64,000 nucleotides of DNA from Parapusillimonas sp013416435 (lineage in GTDB: Bacteria; Pseudomonadota; Gammaproteobacteria; Burkholderiales; Burkholderiaceae_B): NCBI RefSeq assembly GCF_052180245.1, contig NZ_CP197474.1, positions 1,364,001-1,428,000 on the forward strand. The letters run 5' to 3'. This document shows, piece by piece, positions 8,090 through 17,024 of the stretch. Under the pieces are notes generated by a model. The model did not search any database, was not told where the DNA came from, and saw only the letters and a program-made list of their open reading frames with translations. Position 1 is the first letter of the stretch, and the number at the start of each line of letters is the position of its first letter. The position numbers and the translations under genes were made by a program.

Positions 8090-8881
8090 ATGCACCCGAT
8101 GCTAAATACCGCCATCAAGGCGGCACGCCGTGCTGGCACCATCATCAATCGCGCCAGCCTCGACCTCGAACGCCTGCAGGTCGGGCGCAAGGGGCCGAAC
8201 GATTATGTCACGGAAGTGGATCAGGCAGCCGAAGAAGCCATTATCGATATCCTGCGCACGGCCTATCCGGACCATGGCTTCCTGTGCGAAGAATCCGGCA
8301 TGCACCTGGCGGCAGGCCAGCAAGAAGGCGAGGTGCCGGAATTCCAATGGATCGTCGATCCCATCGATGGCACCACCAATTTCATCCATGGCTTGCCCAT
8401 CTACGCGATTTCGATCGCGCTGGCGCAACGCGGCCAAGTGACCCAGGCGGTCATTTACGACCCCAACCGCAATGAACTGTTCACGGCCAGCCGCGGCGGC
8501 GGGGCCTTTCTGAATGACCGGCGCGTGCGCGTCTCTGGCATCCGGCGCTACCATGATGCCATTCTGGGCGCTCATATACCGGGGTCGGTGTCCGTTGCCA
8601 CCGCCCAGGCCAAGTTTGCAGGCATGCTGTCCGAATGCTCGGCGGCGCGGCGCCTGGGCTCGACCGTCCTGGATCTCGCCTATGTTGCCAGCGGGCGCCT
8701 CGACGGCTTTTGCGGGGTCAATCTGAAACCCTGGGATCTGGCCGCGGGCGGTCTGCTCATCCTGGAAGCGGGCGGCCTCATCGCCGATTTCGACGGCGAA
8801 CAGGGCTGGATGAAAAGCGGCAGCGTGCTGGCTGCAACACCCAAGATTTTTCCGCAGATGCTGGGCTATCTTCAGGGCTAG
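8090..8881 (+). CDS. suhB: Inositol-1-monophosphatase family protein SuhB
   Basis: 263 residues with all the Mg-dependent phosphatase motifs: the acidic EE of the first metal site (CEESGMHL), DPIDGTTNFIHG (about residues 88-99) and WDLAAGGLLILEAGG near residue 220. SuhB hydrolyses inositol monophosphate and in enterobacteria also acts in rRNA transcription complexes. It starts 98 bp from the divergent trmJ. No odd features. Confidence 0.92.
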   Translation: MHPMLNTAIKAARRAGTIINRASLDLERLQVGRKGPNDYVTEVDQAAEEAIIDILRTAYPDHGFLCEESGMHLAAGQQEGEVPEFQWIVDPIDGTTNFIHGLPIYAISIALAQRGQVTQAVIYDPNRNELFTASRGGGAFLNDRRVRVSGIRRYHDAILGAHIPGSVSVATAQAKFAGMLSECSAARRLGSTVLDLAYVASGRLDGFCGVNLKPWDLAAGGLLILEAGGLIADFDGEQGWMKSGSVLAATPKIFPQMLGYLQG

Positions 8882-8914
8882 GGCCTGTTAACGCTTTTAC
8901 GGAGCCATTGACCG

Positions 8915-10501
8915 ATGGAGTGGATGCTGGACCCCTCCGCCTGGGTCGGATTGCTTACTCTGGTGATCCTCGAGATCGTCCTGGGCATAGACAACCTGAT
9001 CTTCATCGCCATTCTGGTGGAGAAACTGCCGCCCGCGCAAAGAGACCGGGCGAGGGTCCTGGGCCTGTCCCTTGCGCTGCTGATGCGGCTGGGCCTGCTT
9101 TCCGTCATGTCATGGCTCATCAAGCTCACGGCGCCGCTGTTCTCCGTCGGTCCGCTGGATTTTTCAGGGCGCGACCTGATACTCATCCTCGGGGGCTTCT
9201 TCCTGCTCTTCAAGGGAACGCTGGAGCTCCACGAGCGGGTCGAAGGGCGTCAAGCCCATGCAAGCGGCGCGACCATGCACGCCAGCTTCTGGGTCATCGT
9301 GGTTCAGATCGTGATCCTGGACGCGGTGTTTTCGCTGGATGCCGTGATTACCGCGGTCGGCATGGTCGATCACCTCGAGATCATGATGCTGGCGGTCGCC
9401 ATCGCAATCGGCCTCATGCTGGTGGCGTCCAAGCCGTTGACCCGCTTCGTGAATGCGCATCCTACGGTTGTGATCCTGTGCCTGGGCTTTCTTCTTACCA
9501 TCGGATTCTCGCTGCTGGCGGAAGGCTTCGGCTTTGCGGTGCCCAAGGGCTATCTGTATGCTGCCATCACCTTCTCGGTCCTGATCGAAACCCTCAACCA
9601 GCTGGCGCGCCGGAACATGCGGCGCCTGGAAGCCAAGCGGCCGTTGCGGGAACGCACTGCCGAAGGGGTGTTGCGGATGCTGGGCATGCGTCCGCTGACC
9701 GGGCCGGAGCCCGCGCCCGCGGGGGAGGCGGAAGTGCCGGCCCAGGTGTTCGAAGATGAAGAACGATACATGGTCAGCGGGGTGCTGTCGCTCGCCGATC
9801 GGAGCATCCATTCCATCATGACGCCCCGCAACGATGTTTCATGGATCAATCTGGACGATGATGCGGCGACCCTGCGCGAGCAGATCACCAAGGCGCCCCA
9901 CAGCTTCTTTCCAGTCTGCCGGGGATCGCTGGACGAAGTCATCGGAATAGGCCGCGCAAAGGAAATGATTGCCGATCTCATCGCGAACGGATCCATCCGC
10001 CTGTCGCGCCTGCGCGACCCCATCGTGGTGCATGATTCCATCGGCGTGCTCCGGCTCATGGACACGCTCAAGCGCTCGCGCGGCCAGCTCGTGCTGGTCA
10101 CCGACGAATTCGGCACCATCGAAGGCGTGGTCACCCCCATCGACGTCTTCGAGGCGATCGCGGGCGAGTTCCCCGACGAAGACGAGACCCCCGACATCGT
10201 GGCGGAGGGCGAGAACAGCTGGCGCGCCGACGGCGCCGCCGACCTGCATCATCTCGAGCTCCTGCTCAATACGGACGGGCTGGTGGATGATGACGAAGGC
10301 TATTCGACGCTTGCCGGATATCTGCTGGAACGTTTCGGGCAACTGCCCGCCCCGGGCGATACTTGCGAACTTCGCCACGGACGCGCCGTTTTTCGATTCA
10401 CGGTCCTGAGGCTGGACGGGCGGCGCATCGCCACGGTTCGCATAGAACGCAATCTCGAGCAGGCCGACCAAGCCGGGGGTCAGGCCCCGCATGGGGTCTG
10501 A
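8915..10501 (+). CDS. TerC-type membrane protein with CBS pair and CorC/HlyC domain
   Basis: 528 residues. The N-terminal TerC domain (about 1-235) has the acidic membrane motifs VLEIVLGIDNLIF and QIVILDAVFSLDAVITAVG. It is followed by two CBS modules (SIHSIMTPRNDVSWIN... and ...RLRDPIVVHDSIGVLRLMDTLK, about 290-425) and a CorC_HlyC transporter-associated domain. This matches the YegH/YoaE family, thought to handle divalent metal ions. The last dozen residues (AGGQAPHGV) are encoded by a palindromic repeat, so the original stop lay a little upstream. Confidence 0.9.
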   Translation: MEWMLDPSAWVGLLTLVILEIVLGIDNLIFIAILVEKLPPAQRDRARVLGLSLALLMRLGLLSVMSWLIKLTAPLFSVGPLDFSGRDLILILGGFFLLFKGTLELHERVEGRQAHASGATMHASFWVIVVQIVILDAVFSLDAVITAVGMVDHLEIMMLAVAIAIGLMLVASKPLTRFVNAHPTVVILCLGFLLTIGFSLLAEGFGFAVPKGYLYAAITFSVLIETLNQLARRNMRRLEAKRPLRERTAEGVLRMLGMRPLTGPEPAPAGEAEVPAQVFEDEERYMVSGVLSLADRSIHSIMTPRNDVSWINLDDDAATLREQITKAPHSFFPVCRGSLDEVIGIGRAKEMIADLIANGSIRLSRLRDPIVVHDSIGVLRLMDTLKRSRGQLVLVTDEFGTIEGVVTPIDVFEAIAGEFPDEDETPDIVAEGENSWRADGAADLHHLELLLNTDGLVDDDEGYSTLAGYLLERFGQLPAPGDTCELRHGRAVFRFTVLRLDGRRIATVRIERNLEQADQAGGQAPHGV

Positions 10502-10505
10502 CCCC
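10477..10505. repeat. GGGGTCAGGCCCC palindrome at a gene end
   Basis: A single copy of the chromosomal palindrome (GGGTCAGGCCCC - GCAT - GGGGTCTGACCCC) covers the 3' end of the TerC/CBS gene and ends 36 bases before the uppP start codon. Confidence 0.8.
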
Positions 10506-10541
10506 ACCCCCGCCTACTTTCTAGCGTTAACAGGTCCTAGC

Positions 10542-11429
10542 ATGACTGAAAGCAATTGGTTTTTATTGAAAGCCCTGTTTCTGGGGTTGATCGAAGGTCT
10601 TACAGAATTCATTCCCGTCTCGAGCACCGCGCATCTGCTGATCATCGGCGACTGGATCAATTTCTCGTCCAGCGACGACAAGGTGTTCGAAGTCGTCATC
10701 CAGTTCGGCTCGATTCTGGCCGTCATATGGATATTCCGCGCCCGGATCTGGCAATTGCTGTCCGGTACGCTGAAGGGCGAACGCAGCGAGGTGCTGTTCA
10801 TGCGCAACCTGCTGATCGCCTTCCTGCCGGCGGCCGTCATCGGCGCCGTGATGATCAAATATATCAAGGCGCTGTTCCATAGCCCCGCCGTCTTCGTGTT
10901 CACCCTGGTGGCGGGGGGACTGATCATGCTTTGGGTGGAGCGCAAGCCCCAGTACGCCAAAGAGCTGCCTGGCGGGCAGGACGCCCATCGCCGGCCGGCG
11001 CCGCCGGACGATAGCGTAGCGTCGCAGAAGGCGACCGCCCGATCGCTGGAGGAAATCACCTGGAAACAAGCGCTCGTGGTGGGGTTTGCGCAATGCCTGG
11101 CCATGGTGCCCGGGACCTCGCGTTCCGGAGCGACCATCATCAGCGGCATGATCGCAGGCATACAGCGTAAAACGGCAACCGAGTTCTCTTTCTTCCTGGC
11201 CATGCCGACCATGCTCGCCGCCACGGTGTACGACCTGTACCGCAACAGCGCCGCATTGAACGATACGCAGCTGGCGGCCATCGGCGTCGGGTTCGCTGCG
11301 GCCTTCATCAGCGCGCTGCTGGTCGTCCGTGCCGTGCTGCGATTCGTATCCCGGCGGACCTACAGGCCTTTTGCATGGTACCGGATCGCCCTGGGCGCGG
11401 TCGTCTTTGTGTGGCTTGCCATGCGCTAA
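10542..11429 (+). CDS. uppP: Undecaprenyl-diphosphatase UppP/BacA
   Basis: 295 residues from the ATG at 10542 (MTESNWFLLKALFLGLIEG). An in-frame start at 10491 lies inside the palindromic repeat and is unlikely. The catalytic motifs are EGLTEFIPVSSTAH near residue 20 and PGTSRSGATI near residue 190, in a protein of about eight membrane helices. It dephosphorylates undecaprenyl diphosphate to recycle the lipid carrier of peptidoglycan synthesis, and over-production gives bacitracin resistance. A charged loop rich in Pro/Asp around residues 140-165 is longer than usual. Confidence 0.92.
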   Translation: MTESNWFLLKALFLGLIEGLTEFIPVSSTAHLLIIGDWINFSSSDDKVFEVVIQFGSILAVIWIFRARIWQLLSGTLKGERSEVLFMRNLLIAFLPAAVIGAVMIKYIKALFHSPAVFVFTLVAGGLIMLWVERKPQYAKELPGGQDAHRRPAPPDDSVASQKATARSLEEITWKQALVVGFAQCLAMVPGTSRSGATIISGMIAGIQRKTATEFSFFLAMPTMLAATVYDLYRNSAALNDTQLAAIGVGFAAAFISALLVVRAVLRFVSRRTYRPFAWYRIALGAVVFVWLAMR

Positions 11430-11438
11430 GGAAGCGGC

Positions 11439-13160
11439 ATGCGCAAGCCGGACTCCATTGCCTATTGGGTGGCCGATCGCTTGCCGGTGCCCACGGCTTG
11501 CGGCCTTGCTTTACAGCAGCTGGCGTTTTTGGGGGCCTTGCTTGTCGTGCCCAATCTGTTTGTCCACGACAAGACGGCGTATCTGGGCTCCAGTACCTTT
11601 CTGGATATCGCCAGCGCCTCCCTCATCGGCTGCGCGCTGTCCATCCTTCTGCAGATCTGGAACCGGTTCGGCATCGGATCGGGCTACTACTATCCCGTGC
11701 AGGCGACCCCTACGGTCTTTGCCACCATGTTTCTGGCGGCAAGCGGGTCCGGCGGCATGCCGCTGGCGTATGGAATGGTGTTCGTCACAGGACTGACCCA
11801 GGTCATTCTCAGCGTATGCGTGGTGCGCCTGCGCAGCATCTTTACCGTCGAGATTGCGGGATTGGCCGTCATGCTCACCGGAATCAGCATCGGGCAGATC
11901 GGCATCATGCTGGTCTTCCAGCCCGATGCCGATCTGCCTGTCTCCGGCGCGGAGCTGCTGACCCTTGCATTTACGTTGTTCGTGATGGTGTTCTGCAGCA
12001 TCTGGCTCAAGACGCGCCTGCGCCTTTTTTCGACGCTGATGGGCCTGATCCTGGGCAGCGCGCTGGCTTGGGGCCTCGGACTGGTGGAAGACGAGCGCGT
12101 CTCTTTCATTGCATCATCCCCGTGGTTTCGTGTTCCTAGCCTGCCTTCCTTCGGGTGGCAGCTCGACTGGTCCATGGTGATACCTTACATGGTGATTGCG
12201 CTTTCGTTCACCATGCAGTCCATAGGAACCCAGACGGTTGCGCAGCGCGCGGCCGATGCCGATTGGTCCAGGCCCGATCTGCGCGCGTATGGACGAGGGC
12301 TGCGGGCCGAAGGCATCGCCCATATGCTGGCATCATTCATCAACGCTCTGCCTCAGACGTCCAGCGGCGCCGCGGTCGGGCTGGCGGCGGCCTCGGGCAG
12401 CGCCAGCCGTTATCTGGGCTATTGGGTGGCGGGCTTCATGGTGCTCACCGCATTGTGTTCCAAGGTAATCGTGTTGTGGCTGGCGGTGCCCAGCGTGGTG
12501 ATTGCGGCCTTGCTGATTTATCTGGCGGCTTTCCTCACCATGGGCGGCATCGGCCTGGTTGCATCGCGCATGCTGGATGAACGGCGTTCCATCGCGCTTG
12601 GCATCGGATTGATCGTAGGGGTATCGAACCAGTATATCGCCACGGGAATCGAAAATTCCAGCGTGGCCTATTTCGTCGATCTCGCCGGCGTCGCGAACGG
12701 GACGCTGGTGGGGTTGCTGCTTACCGTGCTGTTCCGCATTGGCGCCTCCCGGCGCAGCGGCCAGGTTTTCAGTCTCGGCCACACCGGTGTGCTCGATGTG
12801 AATCGCTACATGGAGGAGCAGGGCCGGCTCTGGGGCGCGCGCCGGCTTGCCGTGCAGATCGCGGAGCAGTCGGTCTGGCAGGCCGTCGACCTGCTCGCGC
12901 ACAGTGACCAGGTCGATCCCGGCCAGCCGCAGATAGAGATCGCATCCCGCTTCGATGAGTATGCGCTTCGGTTGACCTTCACCTGGAAAGGCAAGCCCCT
13001 GCCGCCGCCAACCGACTCGGCGCCGTCCCCCGAGACGTTGCTGCACGATCCGGAAGGAACGGCTCATATGACTTCCTACTTGTTGAGCCGGATGGCCAAG
13101 CGCATGCAGGTGAGACGGCGAGGGCAGCAAGCCCAGCTGGTGCTTTATTTCGACGCCTGA
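11439..13160 (+). CDS. NCS2 family xanthine/uracil permease with C-terminal cytoplasmic domain
   Basis: 573 residues. The first 430 form a 12-14-helix nucleobase:cation symporter-2 core (GLALQQLAFLGALLVVPNLF, QATPTVFAT, QTSSGAAVGLAAASGSASR). NCS2 carriers usually have QH in the first helix; here it is QQ. The last 130 residues form a soluble extension (VLDVNRYMEEQGRLWGARR...AHMTSYLLSRMAKRMQVRR) resembling a histidine-kinase-like ATPase fragment, an architecture seen in some beta-proteobacterial permeases. It overlaps lpxH convergently by 16 bp. Confidence 0.85.
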   Translation: MRKPDSIAYWVADRLPVPTACGLALQQLAFLGALLVVPNLFVHDKTAYLGSSTFLDIASASLIGCALSILLQIWNRFGIGSGYYYPVQATPTVFATMFLAASGSGGMPLAYGMVFVTGLTQVILSVCVVRLRSIFTVEIAGLAVMLTGISIGQIGIMLVFQPDADLPVSGAELLTLAFTLFVMVFCSIWLKTRLRLFSTLMGLILGSALAWGLGLVEDERVSFIASSPWFRVPSLPSFGWQLDWSMVIPYMVIALSFTMQSIGTQTVAQRAADADWSRPDLRAYGRGLRAEGIAHMLASFINALPQTSSGAAVGLAAASGSASRYLGYWVAGFMVLTALCSKVIVLWLAVPSVVIAALLIYLAAFLTMGGIGLVASRMLDERRSIALGIGLIVGVSNQYIATGIENSSVAYFVDLAGVANGTLVGLLLTVLFRIGASRRSGQVFSLGHTGVLDVNRYMEEQGRLWGARRLAVQIAEQSVWQAVDLLAHSDQVDPGQPQIEIASRFDEYALRLTFTWKGKPLPPPTDSAPSPETLLHDPEGTAHMTSYLLSRMAKRMQVRRRGQQAQLVLYFDA

Positions 13161-13954
13161 TGCAAGGCCGCGCCTTGTTCGTCGATCTGCAGCCATCCGC
13201 CACGAACCGGCCCATGATCGTAGTCCCAATCCGGCAGGACGATGCGCGTATGGGGCTTGCCGTCTATGTCCAGGCGATGGACGGCCGGCCGGTGCGTGTG
13301 TCCGTGCACCAGCAGCCTTACGTCAGCCTGCCGGAACGCGTCCCGGACGGCATCGGTGTCGACGTCCATGACCTTCGCGGGCTTGTGGCGATTGGCTTGC
13401 ATGCTGCGCTGCCGTGCCCGATTGGCGATCGACCTGCGCAGGCCCAGACCGAGCTTGAGGAAGGCTGTTTGCACCAGAGGAGAGCGCACGATCCTGCGAA
13501 AGCGCTGATAGGCGCGATCGGCGGTGCAGTATTCGTCGCCATGGGCCAGCAGCAGCCGGCCGGCGTCCGTGCGCAGAATGACGGGTTCGGGCAGCACGTG
13601 AGCGCCGACGTGGTCGGCCAGCGCCTTGCCGATGAGAAAGTCGCGGTTGCCGCGGCCCAGCCACAAGGCCAGGGCGCCGGCCGTTTGCCGGAACTTGTCC
13701 AGCGACGCCGACAGCCAATCGGGCGGAGAATCCAGAGCGTAGTCGTCGCCCACCCAGACGTCGAAGATGTCGCCGCATAGAATCAAGGCATCCGCCTGTG
13801 CGCATGCCTGATCCAGAAACCGGTGAAAGGCCTGGGCCGTCGCCGGTGTGTCGGGGCCCAGATGGATATCCGAAGCGACCCAGACACGGCCTTTCAGGGG
13901 AATCTCAGTCAACAACCGTGGCTTTCTCGATGACGATGTCTTCGGTCGGGACAT
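13145..13954 (-). CDS. lpxH: UDP-2,3-diacylglucosamine diphosphatase LpxH
   Basis: About 269 residues from the ATG at 13954. A TTG at 13915 preceded by GAGAAAG would give the usual LLTEIPLKGRVWVASDIHLG start and is a real alternative. Metallophosphatase motifs are DIHLG, GDIFDVWVGDD, GRGNRDFLIG and HGHTHRP. The enzyme cleaves UDP-diacylglucosamine to lipid X in lipid A synthesis. The start lies inside the end of the upstream cyclophilin gene (about 50 bp overlap with the ATG, 11 bp with the TTG), so the two are coupled. Confidence 0.9.
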   Translation of the reverse strand: MSRPKTSSSRKPRLLTEIPLKGRVWVASDIHLGPDTPATAQAFHRFLDQACAQADALILCGDIFDVWVGDDYALDSPPDWLSASLDKFRQTAGALALWLGRGNRDFLIGKALADHVGAHVLPEPVILRTDAGRLLLAHGDEYCTADRAYQRFRRIVRSPLVQTAFLKLGLGLRRSIANRARQRSMQANRHKPAKVMDVDTDAVRDAFRQADVRLLVHGHTHRPAVHRLDIDGKPHTRIVLPDWDYDHGPVRGGWLQIDEQGAALHQASK

Positions 13955-14552
13955 CTTGATGGAAGCCCTTGTTGCCTGTCTTTGTCGTCTTGATCTTGTC
14001 GACGATCTCGGTGCCTTCCACGACCTTGCCGAAGACGGCATAGCCCCAGCCGTTGGGCGTGGGCGAGGTGAAATTCAGGAAGTCGTTGTCGGCCACGTTG
14101 ATGAAGAACTGCGCGGTGGCGGAGTGGGGATCGGCGGTGCGGGCCATGGCCAGCGTGTAGCGGTTGTTCTTCAGGCCGTTGTTGGCTTCGTTTTCGACGG
14201 GAGCATGGGTTTGCTTCTGCTTCATGCCCACTTCGAAACCGCCGCCCTGGATCATGAAATTATTGATGACCCGATGGAACACCGTGCCGTCGTAGAAGCC
14301 TTCCTTGACGTAGGTCAGGAAGTTCTCGACGGTTTTCGGCGCCTTTTCGGCGTCGAGCTCGATCAGGATAGCGCCTTGGTTGGTCTGGAGGTTGACGCGA
14401 GGAGTTGTGCTCATGGTTTTACCTTCGTTGGAAGTGGAGGTGGCCGCAAGCGCCGCATTTCCCATGAGCATGGCCAGGGAAGTCGCGCAAGCGAGGCTGA
14501 ACGCACGCAATCCTGGACGGATGGTACGGCTTGAAAATGAAAGGGTACGCAT
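13905..14552 (-). CDS. Cyclophilin-type peptidyl-prolyl isomerase, exported form with internal start
   Basis: 215 residues from the ATG at 14552. A signal peptide (RAFSLACATSLAMLMGNAALA) precedes a cyclophilin domain with the catalytic FHRVINNFMIQGG, the QFFINVADN block and GYAVFGKVVEG. A second in-frame ATG at 14414 (MSTTPRV) has its own GAAGG ribosome site and would yield a 169-residue cytoplasmic PpiB. Both a periplasmic and a cytosolic isomerase may thus come from one gene. It lies between the TPR gene and lpxH on the same strand. Confidence 0.85.
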   Translation of the reverse strand: MRTLSFSSRTIRPGLRAFSLACATSLAMLMGNAALAATSTSNEGKTMSTTPRVNLQTNQGAILIELDAEKAPKTVENFLTYVKEGFYDGTVFHRVINNFMIQGGGFEVGMKQKQTHAPVENEANNGLKNNRYTLAMARTADPHSATAQFFINVADNDFLNFTSPTPNGWGYAVFGKVVEGTEIVDKIKTTKTGNKGFHQDVPTEDIVIEKATVVD

Positions 14553-14583
14553 AGGTCTCTTTTGCCTTGGAGAATATGGGGAA

Positions 14584-15333
14584 TCATTGTGCCAGGATGG
14601 AGCCGGCCTTCCGGGCGCGCGCTTCGGCGCCGCGTGCGCCCATCTGCGCCGCTTCCTGGAAGGACTGGCGCGCCAGCATGAGCTGGACTTCGCCCAGGTT
14701 GGCCTGCGCCGTCGCGTATGCGGGATTGGCCGCCAGCGCCATGTCGAGTGCGTCGCGGGCCAGCTCGAGCCTGCCTTGCTTGACGTATTCCGCCGCAAGA
14801 TTGTTCCAGGGTTCGGGCAGCTCGGGGTACAGCGTGGTCATGTCCTGGTAGATCGCGATGGCCTCTGCATGGCGGCCCAGCGCCGATAACGCCCGCCCGT
14901 GGAGAAACAGAAGCTGGACATCGTTGCCGAGCGTATTCTGGCCGGCCAACTGGGCGCTACGCTTTTCGATGACTTCGAGCGCTTCCTGGTTGCGGCCTTG
15001 ATCCAGCATCTGGGAAATCCGGTCGGTGATCTGCGAGGAGGTCAGCGGAATGCTGGTGTCGATGGCGGGCGTAACGGCTTCCAGCAGCCGTGCCAGACCC
15101 TTCCAGCCGCCTTCGGGCGGGGCGTCGTCCTTGAAAAGGGCCTGGCCGTTGTCGGCGGGATCGAGTTTCGCGGTTTCGGTCGGAGTGAAGGCCGGGCCTG
15201 GACCGGTCTGGATCGAAGAGTTAAGATCGGCGTTGGGTACGAGGGCGGGCGTGCGCGTCTGCGCCAAGGCTGTGTTTGTCAGCCCGGTCATTGCAAGTGC
15301 GATCACCAATACGGGACAAGAAATTCGAAACAC
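14584..15333 (-). CDS. Exported TPR-repeat protein
   Basis: About 250 residues from a GTG at 15333 (VFRISCPVLVIALAMTGLTNTALAQ, a signal peptide); an ATG at 15405 gives an implausible N-terminus. The mature protein has TPR helices at about residues 140-230 (ALSALGRHAEAIAIYQDMTTLYPELPEPWNNLAAEYVKQGRLELARDALDMALAANPAYATAQANLGE). TPRs mediate protein binding; the partner is unknown. It probably forms a transcript with the cyclophilin and lpxH. Start choice is uncertain. Confidence 0.75.
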   Translation of the reverse strand: MFRISCPVLVIALAMTGLTNTALAQTRTPALVPNADLNSSIQTGPGPAFTPTETAKLDPADNGQALFKDDAPPEGGWKGLARLLEAVTPAIDTSIPLTSSQITDRISQMLDQGRNQEALEVIEKRSAQLAGQNTLGNDVQLLFLHGRALSALGRHAEAIAIYQDMTTLYPELPEPWNNLAAEYVKQGRLELARDALDMALAANPAYATAQANLGEVQLMLARQSFQEAAQMGARGAEARARKAGSILAQ

Positions 15334-15566
15334 AGCGATGCGCCTATAGTATGTAAAGATAGTATTCCCGCCTGGGCGGGCGTCCTGAAAAGTTGGCCAT
15401 GGCAAGGGCTTGCCTGCGTTCTGCCGGCCCGCTTGCTATACTTGTCGACCACCATTTTAGCCTTGCCTGCCGGGCCCGCGCCGAGTTTACCCCATGCGGA
15501 CCGTACTGCTTCAGGCTGCCGTTTGATTCACAGACATAAATTTACCAACAAGAAGCCCACCCGCTC

Positions 15567-17015
15567 ATGCTGCACATTTATAACACCCTTTCGCGCGCCA
15601 AAGAGCCATTGAAAACAGCGGAACCCGGCAAGGTCCGCATGTATGTATGCGGCATGACGGTTTACGACTTCTGCCATCTCGGGCATGCGCGGATGCTGGT
15701 CAGTTTCGATGTGGTCCAGCGGTGGCTGCGGGCAAGCGGCTACGAAGTCACCTATGTGCGCAACATCACCGACATCGACGACAAGATCATACGTCGCGCC
15801 GTCGAAACCGGGCGCCGCCTGGGCGAGGTCACTTCCTTCTACATCGATGCCATGCACGCCGACGAACGAGCGCTGGGCGTGGAATCGCCGGATTTCGAAC
15901 CCAAGGCCACGGAACACGTGGGCGACATGCTGGGCATCATCCAGAAACTCGAGCAGAACGGCCTCGCGTATCGGTCCGACGACGGCGACGTGAACTACGC
16001 CGTGCGCGGTTTCGAGGGGTATGGCAAGCTGTCCGGCAAATCGCTCGACGACCTGCGTGCGGGCGAACGGGTGGCGGTGGCGGCTGGCAAGCGCGATCCG
16101 CTCGATTTCGTCCTTTGGAAAGCGGCCAAGGCCGATGAGCCGCCCGAGTCCAAGTGGGATTCGCCGTATGGCGTGGGTCGTCCCGGTTGGCATATCGAGT
16201 GTTCCGCCATGAGCCGGGCGCTGCTGGGGCTGCCGCTCGACATCCACGGGGGCGGACCCGACCTGAAGTTTCCGCACCACGAAAACGAAATCGCCCAGAC
16301 CGAAGGTGCTTTCGGCGGAACGCTGGCATCGGTATGGATGCATTGCGGCCCGCTCATGGTCGATGCCGACAAGATGTCCAAGTCGTTGGGGAATTTTCGT
16401 ACTATCCGCCAGACGATCGCGCAAGACGCGGGGCTTGCGGATGACCAGTCCCGCTATGTCGCCAATCCGCGCGAAGCCGAGATGCTGCGCTTTTTCATCG
16501 TGCGCAATCACTATCGCAGCATGCAGAACTACGCGCCCGAAAACCTCCTGGATGCCCAGAACTCGCTCGACCGGCTGTATCAGACCCTGGCCAACGTGCC
16601 GGCCGAGCCGGTCGATATCGATTGGAATCACCCCTCCGCCCAGGCCTTCCGCGATGCAATGAACGACGACTTCAACTCGTCGGGAGCAGTCGCCGCCCTG
16701 TTCGAGCTGGCATCGGAGGCCAACCGCAGCGGGTCCGGCAAAGCATCGGGGCTCATGCGGGCGCTGGGGGGATTGCTCGGCCTGCTGCAGGCCGACCCTG
16801 CCCAGTACCTGCAGTCGCCCAGCCGCTATCAGTCCGGCGGCAAGGCCGGCGCCAGCTTGTCGGCCGATGAGGTCGAAGCCCTGGTTTCGGCTCGCACCGA
16901 AGCCAAGAAAGCACGTAATTTCACCGAGGCGGACCGTCTCCGCGATGAGCTGCAGGCCGCGGGCATCGAACTCGAAGATAAGGCGGGCGGCGTGACGCAA
17001 TGGCGCCGGGCCTGA
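15567..17015 (+). CDS. cysS: Cysteine--tRNA ligase
   Basis: 482 residues of class I synthetase. The first zinc Cys and the HIGH-like motif are in YVCGMTVYDFCHLGHARM (HIGH = HLGH), the zinc-binding WHIECSAM and HHENE follow, and KMSKS is present exactly in DKMSKSLGN. It charges tRNA-Cys. Full-length, with no anomalies. It is followed within 10 bp by the DNA glycosylase gene. Confidence 0.96.
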   Translation: MLHIYNTLSRAKEPLKTAEPGKVRMYVCGMTVYDFCHLGHARMLVSFDVVQRWLRASGYEVTYVRNITDIDDKIIRRAVETGRRLGEVTSFYIDAMHADERALGVESPDFEPKATEHVGDMLGIIQKLEQNGLAYRSDDGDVNYAVRGFEGYGKLSGKSLDDLRAGERVAVAAGKRDPLDFVLWKAAKADEPPESKWDSPYGVGRPGWHIECSAMSRALLGLPLDIHGGGPDLKFPHHENEIAQTEGAFGGTLASVWMHCGPLMVDADKMSKSLGNFRTIRQTIAQDAGLADDQSRYVANPREAEMLRFFIVRNHYRSMQNYAPENLLDAQNSLDRLYQTLANVPAEPVDIDWNHPSAQAFRDAMNDDFNSSGAVAALFELASEANRSGSGKASGLMRALGGLLGLLQADPAQYLQSPSRYQSGGKAGASLSADEVEALVSARTEAKKARNFTEADRLRDELQAAGIELEDKAGGVTQWRRA

Positions 17016-17024
17016 TCGGAGGGA

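Noticed and set aside
8635..9759. 374-codon frame overlapping suhB and the TerC/CBS gene
   Set aside because: Out of frame with two well-supported genes and composed of Arg/Gly/Pro-rich low-information sequence.
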